NCBI GenBank assembly: GCA_944474755.1
Contig: OX104119.1
Coordinates: 2,839,075 to 2,903,074, forward strand
Source: Limnoperna fortunei
Lineage: Eukaryota > Mollusca > Bivalvia > Mytilida > Modiolidae
Direction of reading: 5' to 3'
Length of the DNA stretch: 64,000 nt
In this document: piece by piece, positions 37,301 through 52,163 of the stretch
Layout of the letters: every line of letters begins with the position of its first letter
Numbering within the stretch: position 1 is the stretch's first letter
Program-made: the position numbers and the translations under genes
Notes under the pieces: model-generated
Seen by the model: only the letters and a program-made list of their open reading frames with translations
Told to the model about the DNA's origin: nothing
Databases searched by the model: none

Positions 37301-40300
37301 CCACATAAACCGTTCCAATTCTCATTACCATACATCTTACCACATTAACAAGTCTAATACTGATTACCATACACCTGACCACATACACAGGTCTAATACT
37401 GATTACTAAACAAATGACCAAACAAACACGTCTAACACTGATTAACACACAAGAGCCCACATACACAGGTCGGATACTGATTACCATACCACTGACCACA
37501 TAAACCGTCCAATTCTGATAACCATACAACTGAACACATAAACAGGTCTTATACTGATTACCGTATATCTGACCACATACACAGGTCTAATACTGATTAC
37601 CATACAAGTGACCACATACACAGGTCTTATACTGATTACCATTCAGCTGACCACATAAACAAGTGTAATACTGATTACCATAGATCTGACCACATACACA
37701 GGTCTAATACTTATTACTAAATAAATGACCAAACAAACACGTCTAACACTGATTAAAACGCAAGAGCCCACATACACATGTCGGATACTGATTACCATAC
37801 CACTGAGCACATAAACCGTCGAATTCTGAGTAGCATACATCTGACCACATACACAGGTCTAATACTGATTACCATTCAGCTGACCACATAAACAGGTCTA
37901 ATATTAATTACCATACATCTGACCACATAAAAAGGTCTCATACTGTTTACTATACAACTGATAAAACAAACATGTCTAAAACTAATATCCATACAACTGA
38001 CCACATACACAGGTCTAATACTGATTACCATACAACTGACCACATACACAGGTCTAATACTGATTACCATACAACTGATAAAACAAACATGTGTAACACT
38101 AATATCCATACAACTGACCACATACACAGGTCTAATACTGATTACCATACAACTGACCACATACACAGTTCTAATACTGATTACCATACCACTGACCACA
38201 TACACAGGTCGGAAACTGATTACCATACATCTGACCACATAAACCGTCCAATTCTGATTACCATACAACTGAACACATAAACAGGTCTTATACTGATTAC
38301 CGCATATCTAACCACATACACAGGTCTAATACTGATTACTATACAACTGACCAAACAAACAGGTCTAACACCTATATCCATACAACTATACACATACCCA
38401 GGTCTAATACTGATTACCATACAAATGACCACATAAACAGGTATAATACTGATTTCCATACAGATGACTACATAAACAGGTGTAATACTGATTACCATAC
38501 AACTGACCACATAAACAGTTCTAATGCTGATTACCATGCAACTGATCACATAAACAGGTCTTATAATGATTACCATACAACTGATCATATAAACAGGTCT
38601 AATACTGATTACCATATAACTGACCATATAAACAGGGCTTATACTGATGACCATACAACAGATGACAACAGAAATTCGTCTATTACTGATTACCATACAA
38701 CTGATTACATCAGCAGGTCTAATACTGATTACCATTCAACTGATCACATAAACAGGTCTAATACTGATTACCATATAACTGACCATATAAACAGGGCTTA
38801 TACTGATGACCATACAACTGAAAACATAAAAAGGTCTTATACTTATTACCATACAGCTGACAACATAAACAGGACTAATACTGATTACAATACAACTGAT
38901 CACATAAGCAGGTCTAATACTGATCACCAAATAACTGACCATATAAATAGGTTTTAAAACTGATTACCATACAGTTGACAACATAAACAGGTCTCATACT
39001 GATTACCATACAGATGACAACATAAACAGGTCTAATACTGATTACCATACAGATGACAACATAAAAAGGTCTCATACTGATTACCAAACAGTTGACAACA
39101 TAAACAGGTCTAATACTGATACCATACAACTGACAACATAAACAGGTCAATATTGATTACCATACAGATGACAACATACATAGGTCTCATACTGATTACC
39201 GTACAACTGACCACATATGCAGGTCTAATACTGATTACCATACAACTGACCACATAAACAGGTCTAATACTAATTACCAAAACAAATGACCATATAAAAA
39301 GGTGTAATACTGATCACCATATAACTGACCATATAAATAGGTTTTAAAACTGATTACCATACAGTTGAGAACATAAACAGGTCTCATACTGATTACCATA
39401 CAGATGACAACATAAACAGGTCTAATACTGATTACCATACAGATGACAAGATAAAAAGGTCTCATACTGATTACCATACAGTTGACAACATCAACAGGTC
39501 TAATACTGATACCATACAACTGACAACATCAACAGGTCAATATTGATTACCATACAGATGACAACATACATAGGTCTCATACTGATTACCGTACAACTGA
39601 CCATATAAACAGGTCTAATACTTATTACCATACAACTGATCAGATAAACAGGTCTAATACTGATTACCATACAACTGATCACATAAACAGGTCTAATACT
39701 GAATACCATACGGATGACAACATACATAGGTCAAATACTGATAACCATACAGATGACAACATAAATTCGTCTATTACTGATTACCATACAACTGATTACA
39801 TCAGCAGGTCTAATACTGATTACCATACAACTGATCACATGAACAGGTCTTATACTGATTACCATACAACTGACAATATAAACAGGTCTAATACTGATTA
39901 CTATACAAGTGGCCACATACACAGGTCTAATACTGATTATCATACAACTGAACACATAAACCGTTCCAATTCTGATTAAAATACAACTGATTGCATAAAC
40001 AGGTCAAATATTGATTATCATACAACTGAACACATAAACCGTTCCAATTCTGATTACCATACATCTGACCACATAAACAGGTCTTATACTGATTATCATA
40101 CAACTGAACACATAAACCGTTCCAATTCTGATTACCATACAACTGACTATATAAACAGGTCTAATATTGATTACCATACATCTGACCACATACACAGGTC
40201 TAATATTGATTACCATACATCTGACCACATACACAGGTCTAATACTGATTACTACACAACAGACAAAACAAACAGGTCTAACACTAATATCCATACAACT

Positions 40301-40919
40301 GTCCACATACACAGGTCTAATACTGATTACCATACAACTGACCACATAAACAGGTCTAATACTGATTTCCATACAAGTGAACGCATACTCAGGTCTAATA
40401 CTGATTACCATTCAACTGACTACATAAACAGGTGTAATATTGATTACCATACAACTGACAAAACAAACAGGTCTAACACTAATATCCATACAACTGACCA
40501 CATACACAGGACTAACAATGATTACCATACAACTGACCACATAAATAGGTCAAATACTGATAACTATGCAACTGACCACATAAACCGTTCCAATTCTGAT
40601 TACCATACATCTTACCACATTAACAAGTCTAATACTGATTACCATACACCTGACCACATACACAGGTCTAATACTGATTACTAAACAAATGACCAAAACA
40701 AACACGTCTAACACTGATTAACACGCAAGAGCCCACATACACAGGTCGGATACTGATTACCATACCAGTGACCACATAAACCGTCCAATTCTGATAACCA
40801 TACAACTGAACACATAAACAGGTCTTATACTGATTACCGTATATCTGACCACATACACAGGTCTAATACTGATTACCATACAAGTGACCACATGCACAGG
40901 TCTTATACTGATTACCATT

Positions 40920-42305
40920 CAGCTGACCACATAAACAAGTGTAATACTGATTACAATACATCTGACCACATACACAGGTCTAATACTTATTACTAAATAA
41001 ATGACAAAAAAAACACGTCTAACACTGATTAAAACGCAAGAGCCCACATACACAGGTCGGATACTGATTACCATACATCTGACCACATACACAGGTCTAA
41101 TACTGATTACCATACAAGTGACCACATACACAGGTCTTATACTGATTACCATTCAGCTGACCACATAAACAGGTCTTATATTAATTACCATACATCTGAC
41201 CACATACACAGGTCTCATACTGATTACTATACAACTGATAAAACAAACATGTCTAAAACTAATATCCATACAACTGACCACATACGCAGGTCTAATACTG
41301 ATTACCATACAACTGACCACATACACAGGTCTAATACTGATTACTATACAACTGATAAAACAAACATGTCTAACACTAATATCCATACAACTGACCACAT
41401 ACACAGGTCTAATACTGATTGCCATACAACTGACCACATACACAGGTTTAATACTGATTACCATACCACTGACCACATACACAGGTCGGATACTGATTAC
41501 CATACATCTGACCACATAAACCGTCCAATTCTGATTACCATACATCTGAACACATAAACAGGTCTTATACTGATTACCGCATATCTTACCACATACACAG
41601 GTCTAATACTGATTACTATACAACTGACCAAACAAACAGGTCTAACACCTATATCCATACAACTAACCACATACCCAGGTCTAATACTGATTACCATACA
41701 AATGACCACATAAACAGGTCTAATACTGATTTCCATACAGATGACTACATAAACAGGTGTAATATTGATTACCATACAACTGACTACATCAACAGGTCTA
41801 ATGCTGATTACCATACAACTGATCACATAAACAGGTCTTATACTGATTACCATACAACTGATCACATAAACAGGACTAATACTGACTACCATACGGATGA
41901 CAACACACATATGTCTAATACTGATAACCATACAGATGACAACATAAATTCGTCTATTACTGATTACCATACAACTGATTACATCAGCAGGTCTAATACT
42001 GATTACCATTCAACTGATCACATAAACAGGTCTAATAGTGATTACCATATAACTGACCATATAAACAGGGCTTATACTGATGACCATACAACTGAAAACA
42101 TAAAAAGGTCTTATACTTATTACCATACAGCTGACAACATAAACAGGACTAATACTGATTACCATACAACTGATCACAAAAGCAGGTCTAATACTGATTA
42201 CCATACAACTGACCACATAAACAGGTCTAATACTAATTACCAAAACAAATGACCATATAAACAGGTGTAATACTGATCACCATATAACTGACCATATAAA
42301 TAGGT
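40920..42305 (+). repeat. ~10.9-kb-spaced duplicate block, second copy
   Basis: Right-hand partner of 29970-31395. One 38-39-bp unit near 41075 is absent compared with the left copy. After 42305 this copy carries two additional monomers before rejoining the common pattern. Confidence 0.83.
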
Positions 42306-43344
42306 TTTAAAACTGATTACCATACAGTTGACAACATAAACAGGTCTCATACTGATTACCATACAGTTGACAACATAAACAGGTCTAATACTGATTACCA
42401 TACAGATGACAACATAAACAGGTCTAATACTGATTACCATACAGTTGACAACATAAACAGGTCTAATACTGATTACCATACAGATGACAACATAAAAAGG
42501 TCTCATACTGATTACCATACAGTTGACAACATAAACAGGTCTAATACTGATACCATACAACTGACAACATAAACAGGTCAATATTGATTACCATACAGAT
42601 GACAACATACATATGTCTCATACTGATTACCGTACAACTGACCACATAAGCAGGTCTAATACTGATTACCATACAACTGACCACATAAACAGGTCTAATA
42701 CTAATTACCAAAACAAATGACCATATGATATAAACAGGTGTAATACTGATCACCATATAACTGACCATATAAATAGGTTTTAAAACTGATTACCATACAG
42801 TTGAGAACATAAACAGGACTCATACTGATTACCATACAGATGACAACATAAACAGGTCTAATACTGATTACCATACAGATGACAAGATAAAAAAGTCTCA
42901 TACTGATTACCATACAGTTGACAACATAAACAGGTCTAATACTGATACCATACAACTGACAACATCAACAGGTCAATATTGATTACCATACAGATGACAA
43001 CATACATAGGTCTCATACTGATTACCGTACAACTGACCACATAAACAGGTCTAATACTTATTACCATACAACTGATCACATAAACAGGTTTAATACTGAT
43101 CACCATACAACTGATCACATAAACAGGTCTAATACTGAATACCATACGGATGACAACATACATAGGTCAAATACTGATAACCATACAGATGACAACATGA
43201 ATTCGTCTATTACTGATTCCATACAACTGATTACATCAGCAGGTCTAATACTGATTACCATACAACTGATCACATAAACAGGTCTAATACTGATTACCAT
43301 ACAACTGACAATATAAACAGGTCTAATACTGATTACTATACAAG

Positions 43345-43690
43345 TTTATGATTATAAGAAAGTATAAATAATCCACATTACAATATATTCTGTTTGACAC
43401 CAGGAAGTGATCATGTAGTTTACATATGTCTGACTTATCTGTTGTTATTGGTTGTCATGACAATGTTTATGTTTATAAGAAAGTATAAATAATCCACATT
43501 ACAATATATTCTGATTGACACCAGGAAGTGATCATGTAGTTTACATATGTCTGACTTATCTGTTGTTATTGGTTGTCATGACAATGTTTATGTTTATAAG
43601 AAAGTATAAATAATCCACATTACAATATATTCTGATTGTGATCATGTAGTTTACAACTGTCTGACTTATCTGTTGTTATTGATCACAGGA
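43345..43690 (+). repeat. 121-bp tandem repeat, copy B
   Basis: Units start at 43345 (truncated), 43438 and 43559, with a partial one at 43669. The third is 110 bp because it lacks the ACAACTGT-type insertion present in copy A at about 7902-7911. The repeated gene-end codons are present but no reading frame leads into them. Confidence 0.9.
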
Positions 43691-44177
43691 TGTAAACAAT
43701 GTGTATCAATACATGTAATGTGAACTAAAAAATCAAATATTGTGAATATGTAAAGAATTAAAGATAATATTCTGTCTAATGAACTCTTAAATAAATGCCC
43801 AATATAGTATGAAATATGACATGATGACATGTTTAGAATGATTGAATTGACCTATTGACCTAAATATCTATAATTAGACATCTTACATAAATAGTTACTA
43901 TTTAAAGGTCATGTCAATTTCTGTGTACTCTTTTGAAATCAATATAATTACTCAGTTAAAAAAAAAGGTTTTACATGAACAGGTCCAGTAATGATTGATA
44001 ATTGTAGGACTTCTCCTTGAATGTATTGAATATTGTGAATATGTAAAGAATTAGTGAAAGATAATATTCTGTCTAATAATAACATCATGTAAACAATTTA
44101 CATATTTTTTTATTTAAATGACAAGGTCAACAGTACATGTATTATATTCACTGTCTTGGTTATTTTACAATAACATC
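43691..44177 (+). other. AT-rich spacer, copy B
   Basis: Counterpart of 7977-8462. Differences include an A-run at 43957-43966 replacing CTAG in copy A and several single-base changes. No gene is seen. Confidence 0.6.
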
Positions 44178-44448
44178 ATTTATCGCTATTTTGCAGTATT
44201 TTCCTTTGATCTTTATGTGCGATATTATTCCATCTCACTCTACTAGCGTGGGATGGGCCCATCTCAGCTCGCTGTCAAGACGTCGTTATGTAAACACTGT
44301 GACGTCACAATGTTACAAAACAGCGATAAACAGATTATTTACGTTTTTTGAAACTCGATGCACTTTCTCGACATCTCATCTCAGGGCTGTCGCCCTTCGA
44401 TGAGATACGACGAGAAAATGCATCTCGTTTCAAAAAACGTAAATAATC
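44178..44448. mobile_element. Foldback / MITE-like element, copy B
   Basis: Same length (271 bp) as copy A. The hairpin 44333-44448 has better-matched arms: GATTATTTACGTTTTTTGAA on the left is exactly complementary to the right end, whereas copy A has changes there. The internal palindrome GTGACGTCAC (44299-44308) is intact here and is GTGACTTCAC in copy A. Copy B therefore looks closer to the ancestral element. Confidence 0.72.
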
Positions 44449-44680
44449 TATAAGTATTTTACTGTCTAGTGATACCATGTAATAAAAATTTGTAAATTAT
44501 TTTGTATTCTTTTGTAATCAGTGTGATTACTCTGTTAAATGATTTACTTTAAATAAAATATGTACATGAAATGATTAAAATAATTGGTCACTTATTCACA
44601 AAAGTGGATTTTCTATTATGTTTTTCCAAAGACTAGACTACAAGGTGACACCTGTCCCTGTGGGATGATATATCTCATTG
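44449..44680 (+). other. AT-rich spacer, copy B
   Basis: Counterpart of 8734-8962 with very few substitutions. No gene is seen. Confidence 0.5.
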
Positions 44681-46682
44681 TGAGATGTGTCGGTGTGATG
44701 TCATGTGAGATGTGTTGGTGTGATGTCATGTGGGATGTGTCGGTGTGATGTCATGTGAGATGTGTCTGTGTGATGTCATGTGGGATGTGTCACTGTGATG
44801 TCATGTGAGATATGTCGGTGTGATGTCATGTGAGATGTGTCACTGTGATGTCATGTGAGATGTGTCGGTGTTATGTCATGTGAGATATGTTGGTGTGATC
44901 TCATGTGAGATGTGTTGGTGTGATGTCATGTGAGATGTGTCAGTGTGATGTCATGTGATATATGTCAGTGTGATGTCATGTGAGATGTGTCAGTGTTATG
45001 TCATGTGAGATCTGTCGGTGTGATGTGTGTGAGGTGTTGGTGTGATATCATGTGAGATTTTTTGGTGTGATGTCATGTGAGATTTTTTTTGTGATGTCAT
45101 GTGAGATTTTTTGGTGTGATGTCATGTGAGATGTGTCACTGATGTCATGTGAGAAGTGTCACTGTGAGATGTGTCAGTGTGATGTCATGTGAGATTTTTT
45201 TGTTTGATGTCATGTCAGATGTGTTGGTGTAATGTTATGTGAGATGAGATGTGTCGATGTGATTTCATGTGAGATGTGTTGGTGTGATGTCATGTGAGAT
45301 GTGTCGGTGTGATGTCATGTGAGATGTGTCGGTGTGATGTCATGTGAGATGTGTGTCGGTGTGATGTCATGTGAGATGTGACGGTGTGATGTCATGTGAG
45401 ATGTGTCGGTGATGTCTTGTCAGATGTGTTGGTGTAATGTCATGTGAGATGTGTTGGTGTGATGTCATGTGAGATGTGTCACTGTGATGTCATGTGAGAT
45501 GTGTCACTGTGATGTCATGTGAGATGTGTCGGTGTTATGTCATGTGAGATATGTTTGTGTGATCTCATGTGAGATGTGTTGGTGTGATGTCATGTGAGAT
45601 GTGTCAGTGTTATGTCATGTGAGATGTGTCGGTGTGATGTGTGTGAGGTGTTGGTGTGATGTCATGTGAGATTTTTTGTTGTGATGTCATGTGAGATTTT
45701 TTTGTGATGTCATGTGAGATTTTTTGGTTTGATGTCATGTGAGATGTGTCACTGATGTCATGTGAGAAGTGTCACTGTGTGATGTCATGTGAGATGTGTC
45801 AGTGTGATGTCATGTGAGATTTTTTGGTTTGATGTCATGTCAGATGTGTTGGTGTAATGTTATGTGAGATGAGATTTGTCGATGTGATTTCATGTGAGAT
45901 GTGTTGGTGTGATGTCATGTGAGATGTGTTGGTGTAATGTCATGTGAGATGTGTTGGTGCGATGTCATGTGAGATGTGTCACTGTGATGTCATGTGAGAT
46001 GTGTCACTGTGATGTCATGTGAGAAGTGTCACTGTGTGATGTCATGTGAGATGTGTTGGTGTGATGTCATGTGAGATGTGTCAGTGTGATGTCATGTGAT
46101 ATATTTCAGTGTGATGTCATGTGAGATGTGTCAGTGTGATGTCGTGAGATTTTTTGGTTTGATGTCATGTCAGATGTGTTGGTGTAATGTTATGTGAGAT
46201 GAGATGTGTCGATGTGATTTCATGTGAGATGTGTTGGTGTGATGTCATGTGAGATGTGTCGGTGTGATGTCATGTGAGATGTGTCAGTGTGATGTCATGT
46301 GAGATGTGTGTCAGTGTGATGTCATGTGAGATGTGACGGTGTGATGTCATGTGAGATGTGACGGTGTGATGTCTTGTCAGATGTGTTGGTGTAATGTCAT
46401 GTGAGATGTGTTGCTGTGATGTCATGTGAGATGTGTTGCTGTGATGTCATGTGAGATGTGTCACTGTGATGTCATGTGAGATGTGTTACTGTGATGTCAT
46501 GTGAGATGTGTCACGGTGATGTCATGTGAGAAGTGTCACTGTGTGATGTCATGTGAGATGTGTTGGTGTGATGTCATTTCAGATGTGTTGGTGTGATGTC
46601 ATGTGAGATGTGTTGGTGTGATGTCATGTGAGATGTGTCGATGTGATGTCATGTGAGATGTGTTGGTGTGATGTCATGTGAG
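44681..46682 (+). repeat. 25-bp G/T-rich minisatellite, copy B
   Basis: Same unit and same order of variant blocks as 8963-11010, with whole-unit gains and losses between the two copies (for example an added GTGTCACTGTGATGTCATG unit near 44790 and 44830). Confidence 0.92.
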
Positions 46683-47779
46683 ATGATATTACTCCATGTG
46701 ACACATGTCTATGAGATGATGTGTGGAATGTGCCAGAGTTGAGTTTGTGAGAGATGACGTGTGTCCTTGGTCGGTGTGATGTCATGTGAGATGTGTCGTT
46801 GGTCGGTGTGATGTCATGTGAGATGATATTACTCCATGTGACACATGTCTATGAGATGATGTGTGGAATGTGCCAGAGTTTAGTGTTTGTGAGAGATTAC
46901 ATGTGTCCTTTAGTCGGTGTGATGTCATGTGAGATGATATTACTCCATGTGACACATATGAGATGATGTGTGGAATGTGCCAGAGTTGAGTGTTTGTGAG
47001 AGATGACATGTGTCCTTGGTCGGTGTGATGTCATGTGAGATGATATTACTCCATGTGACACATATCTATGAGATGATGTGTGGAATGTGCCAGAGTTGAG
47101 TGTTTGTGAGAGATGACATGTGTCATTGGTCGGTGTGATGTCATGTGAGATGATATTACTCCATGTGACACATGTCTATGAGATGATGTGTGGAATGTGC
47201 CAGAGTTTAGTGTTTGTGAGAGATTACATGTGTCCTTTAGTCGGTGTGATGTCATGTGAGATGATATTACTCCATGTGACACATATGAGATGATGTGTGG
47301 AATGTGCCAGAGTTGAGTGTTTGTGAGAGATGACATGTGTCCTTGGTCGGTGTGATGTCATGTGAGATGATATTACTCCATGTGACACATATCTATGAGA
47401 TGATGTGTGGAATGTGCCAGAGTTGAGTGTTTGTGAGAGATGACATGTGTCATTGGTCGGTGTGATGTCATGTGAGATGATATTACTCCATGTGACACAT
47501 ATGAGATGATGTGTGGAATGTGCCAGAGTTGAGTGTTTGTGAGAGATGACATGTGTCCTTTGTCGGTGTGATGTCATGTGAGATGATATTACTCCATGTG
47601 ACACATGTCTATGAGATGATGTGTGGAATGTGCCAGAGTTGAGTGTTTGTGAGAGATGACATGTGTCATTGGTCGGTGTGATGTCATGTGAGATGATATT
47701 ACTCCAGGTGACACATGTCTATGAGATGATGTGTGGAATGTGCCAGAGTTGAGTGTTTGAGAGATATGACATGTTTCCT
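46683..47779 (+). repeat. 106-140-bp array, copy B
   Basis: ATATTACTCC starts at 46686, 46826, 46937, 47043, 47153, 47264, 47370, 47480, 47586 and 47696; spacings are 140, 111, 106, 110, 111, 106, 110, 106 and 110. The same length classes as copy A appear, but the second 138-140-bp member is missing, so the higher-order unit here is three members long (327 bp). Confidence 0.92.
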
Positions 47780-47889
47780 TGACATGAGATACTTATGATG
47801 TAAATTATATCTTTTAGGTGACTTTTGACTTGGTTTTATTTTCGGGATTTTTTTGTTTCTTCTGCTGTGCTCCAAACCAAGAAACCAAT
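47780..47889 (+). other. Unique link between arrays, copy B
   Basis: Counterpart of 12140-12248 with a few substitutions (TTTTCGGGATTTTTTTG instead of TTTTCTGGAGTTTTTTG). The TGA before the open frame is kept. Confidence 0.6.
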
Positions 47890-50800
47890 TATTGATTACA
47901 ATACAACTGATCACATAGACAGGTCTAATAATGATTACCATAAAACTGACCACATACACAGGTCTAATACTGATTACCAAACAACTGAAAAAAATAAACG
48001 GCCTTGTACTAATTACCAGGCAACTGACCATATAAACAGGTCTAATACTGATAACCATACAACTGACCATATAAACAGGTCTAATACTGATTACTATGCA
48101 AGTGACCACATGAACAGGTCTAATACTGATTACCATACAACTGAACACATAAAAAGGTCTAATACTGATTACCATACAACTGATCACAAAAACAGGTCTA
48201 ATACTGATTACCATACAACTGATCACATAAACAGGTCTAATACTGATTACCATACAACTGACCTTAAAACAGGTCTATCACTGATTACAATACAACTGAC
48301 CACATAAACAGGTCTAATACTGATTACCATACAACTGACCATATAAACAGTTCTTTTACTGATTACCATGCAACTGACCACATAAACAGGTCTAATACTA
48401 ATTACCACACAATTGATCACATAAACAGGTCTAATACTGATTGCCATACAACTGATCACATAAACAGGTCTAATACTGATTACCTTACAACTGACCACAT
48501 AAACAGGTCTATTACTGATTACCATACAACTGACCACATAAACAGGTCTAATACTGATTACCATACAACTGATCACATAAACAAGTCTAATACTGATTAC
48601 CATACAACTGACAACATAAAGAGGTCTAATACTGATTACCATACAACTGATCACATAAACAGGTCTAATACTGATTACCATACAACTGATCACATAAACA
48701 AGTCTAATACTGATTACCATACAACTGACCACATAAACAGGTCTAATACTGATTACCAAACAACTGACCTTAAAACAGGTCTAATACTGATAACCATACA
48801 ACTGACCACATAAAAAGGCCTAATACTGATTACCATACAACTGATCACATAAACAGGTCTAATACTGATTACCATACAACTGACCTTAAAACAGGTCTAA
48901 TACTGATAACCATACAACAGACCACATAAACAGGCCTAATACTGATTACCATACAACTGACAACATAAACAGGTCTAATACTGATTACCATACAACTGAC
49001 AACATAAACAGGTCTAATACTGATTACCATACAACTGACAACATAAACAGGTCTAATACTGATTACCATACAACTGACAACATAAACAGGTCTAATACTG
49101 ATTACCATACAACTGACAACATAAACAGGTCTAATACTGATTACCATACATCTGACCACATAAACCGTCCAATTCTGATTACTATACAACTGACCACATA
49201 GACAGGTATGATAATGATTACCATACAACTCACCACATACACAGGTCTAATACTGATTTCCATACAACTGACCACATAGACAGGTCTAATACTGATTACC
49301 ATACAACTCACCACATACACAGGTCTAATACTGATTACCAAACAACTGAAAAAAAATAAATGGCCTTGTACTAATTACCAGGCAACTGACCACATCAACA
49401 GGTCTAATGCTGATTGCCATACAACTGACCTTAAAAACAGATCTAATACTGATTACAATACAACTAACCACATAAACAGGTCTAATACTGATTACCATAC
49501 AACTGATCACAAAAACAGGTCTAATACTGATTACCATACAACTGACCTTAAAACAGGCCTAATACTGATAACCATACAACTGGCCACATAAACAGGCCTA
49601 ATACTGATTACCATACAACTGACAGCATAAACAGGTCTAATACTGATTACCATACAACTGACCACATTGACAGGTCTAATAATTGTTTCCATACAACTGA
49701 CCACATACACAGGTCTAATACAGATTACCAAACAACTGAAAAAAATAAAAGGTCTAGTACTAATTACAGGCAACTGACTACATAAACATGTCTGATACTG
49801 ATTACCATACAACTGACCATATAAACAGGTCTAATACTGATTACTATACAAGTGGCCACATACACAGGTCTAATACTGATTACCATACAATTGACCACAT
49901 AAACAGGTCTAATACTGATAACTATACGACTGACCACATAAACAGGTCTAATACTGATTACCATACAAATGAACGCATACTCAGGTCTAATACTGATAAC
50001 CATACAACTGACCATATAAACAGGTATAATACTGTTTACCATACAACTGACCACATCAACAGGTCTAATACTGATTACCATCCAACTGACCACATAAACA
50101 GGTCTTATACTGTTTACCATACAACTGACCACATAAACAGGTCTAATACTGTTTACCATACAACTGACCACATAAACAGGTCTAATACTGATTACCATCC
50201 AACTGACCATATAAGCAGGTTTAATACTGATTATCATACAACTGACAACATAAACAGGTTTAATATTGATTACCATACAACTGACCACATAAACAGGTTT
50301 AATACTGATTACCATACAACTGACCATATAAACAGGTCAAATACTGATAACCATACAACTGACCATATAAACAGGTCCAATACTGATTACTATACAAGTG
50401 GCCACATACACAGGTCAAATACTGATTACCATAAAACTGAACACATAAACAGGTCTAATATTGATTACCATACATCTGACCACATACACAGGTCTAATTC
50501 TGATTGCTATAGAACTGACAAAACAAACAGGTCTAACACTAATATCAACACAGCTGACCAAATACACAGGTCTAATACTGATTACCATACAAGTGAACGC
50601 ATACTCAGGTCTAATACTGATTACCATACAACTGAACACACAAACAGGTCTAATATTGATGACCATACAACTCTAATACTGATTACCATCCAACTGACCA
50701 TATAAACAGGTCTAATACAGTTTACAATACAACTGACCACATAAACAGGTCTAATACTGATTACCATACAACTGACAACAGAAACAGGTCTAATACTGAT

Positions 50801-52163
50801 GACCATACAACTTACCCTATAAACAGGTCTAATACTGATTAACATTCAGCTGACCACATAAAGAGGTCTAATACTGATTACCATACAACTGATCACATAA
50901 ACAGGTCTAATACTGATTACCATACAACTGATCACATAAACAAGTCTAATACTGATTACCATACAACTGACCACATAAACAGGTCTAATACTGATTACCC
51001 TACAACTGACAACATAAACAGGTCTAATACTGATTACCATAAACTGATCACATAAACAGGTCTAATACTGATTACCATACAACTGACCTTAAAATAGGTC
51101 TAATACTGATAACCATACAACTGACCACACACACAGGCCTAATACTGATTACCATACAACTGACCACATACGCTGGTCTAATACTGATTACCATACAACT
51201 GACCACATACACAGGTCGGATACTGATCACCATACAAATGACCACATAGAGAGGTATGATAATGATTACCATACAACTGACAGCATAAACAGGTCTAATA
51301 CTGATTACCATATAACTGACCACATTGACAGGTCTAATAATTGTTTCCATACAACTCACCACATACACAGGTCTAATACTGATTACCAAACAACTGAAAA
51401 AAAAACCAATGGCCTTCTACTAATTACCAGGCAACTGACCACATCAGCAGGTCTAATTCTGATTACCATATAACTGACCTTAAAAACAGATCTAATACTG
51501 ATTACAATACAACTAACCACATAAACAGGTTTAATACTGATTACCATACAACTGATCACATAAACAGGTCTAATACTGATTACCATATAACTGACCTTAA
51601 AACAGGTCTAATACTGATAAACATACAACTGACCGCATAAACAGGCCTAATACTGATTACCATACAACTGACAACATAAACAGGTCTAATACTGATTACC
51701 ATACAACTGACCACATTGACAGGTCTAATAATTATTTCCATACAAATGACCACATACACAGATCTAATACTGATTACCAAACAACTGAAAAAAATAAACG
51801 CCTTGTACTAATTACAGGCAACTGACTACATAAACATGTCTAATACTGATTAATATACAACTGACCATATAAACAGGTCGAATACTGATAACTATACAAG
51901 TGGCCACATACACAGGTCTAATACTGATTACCATACAACTGACCACATAAACAGGTCTTATACTGATTACCATACAAATGAACGCATACTCAGGTCTAAT
52001 ACTGAATACCATACAACTGACCACATGCAAAGGTCGGATACTGATTACCATACATCTGACCACATAAACCGTCCATTTCTGATTACCATACAACTGAACA
52101 CATCAACAGGTCTTATACTGATTACCGTATATCTGACCTCATACAAGGGTCTAATACTGATTA

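Larger units (their letters stand above)
7625..43344 (+). repeat. Large tandem unit, copy A (about 35.7 kb)
   Basis: It consists, in order, of the 121-bp repeat, AT spacer, foldback element, 25-bp array, 106-140-bp array and 39-bp satellite. The same order restarts at 43345. Landmarks give a constant offset at the left end: repeat unit 7718 with 43438 (35,720), hairpin 8618 with 44333 (35,715), array entry 12177 with 47817 (35,640). The non-repetitive spacer differs between copies at roughly a dozen positions per kilobase by eye. Copy A is joined on the left to the propeller gene. Confidence 0.9.
12249..43344 (+). repeat. 39-bp A/C-rich satellite array, copy A (about 31 kb)
   Basis: The core is ACAGGTCTAATACTGATTAC; one clean monomer is 12541-12579. 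Length divided by 39 gives about 800 monomers. The consensus has 36% GC, four G against ten C on the + strand, and no CpG. Because 39 is a multiple of three and the consensus lacks stops in one frame on each strand, long open frames appear on both (+ reads TDHINRSNTDYHT, - reads MVISIRPVYVVSC). Frameshifting variants (CTTAAAACAGG, CCATAAACTGATC) recur throughout and break these frames. No unique sequence is seen inside. The monomer variants are arranged in nested higher-order repeats, listed separately. Confidence 0.95.

Noticed and set aside
8963..43344. CRISPR array
   Set aside because: Units are directly adjacent with no unique spacers, there are no cas genes, and the setting is eukaryotic.
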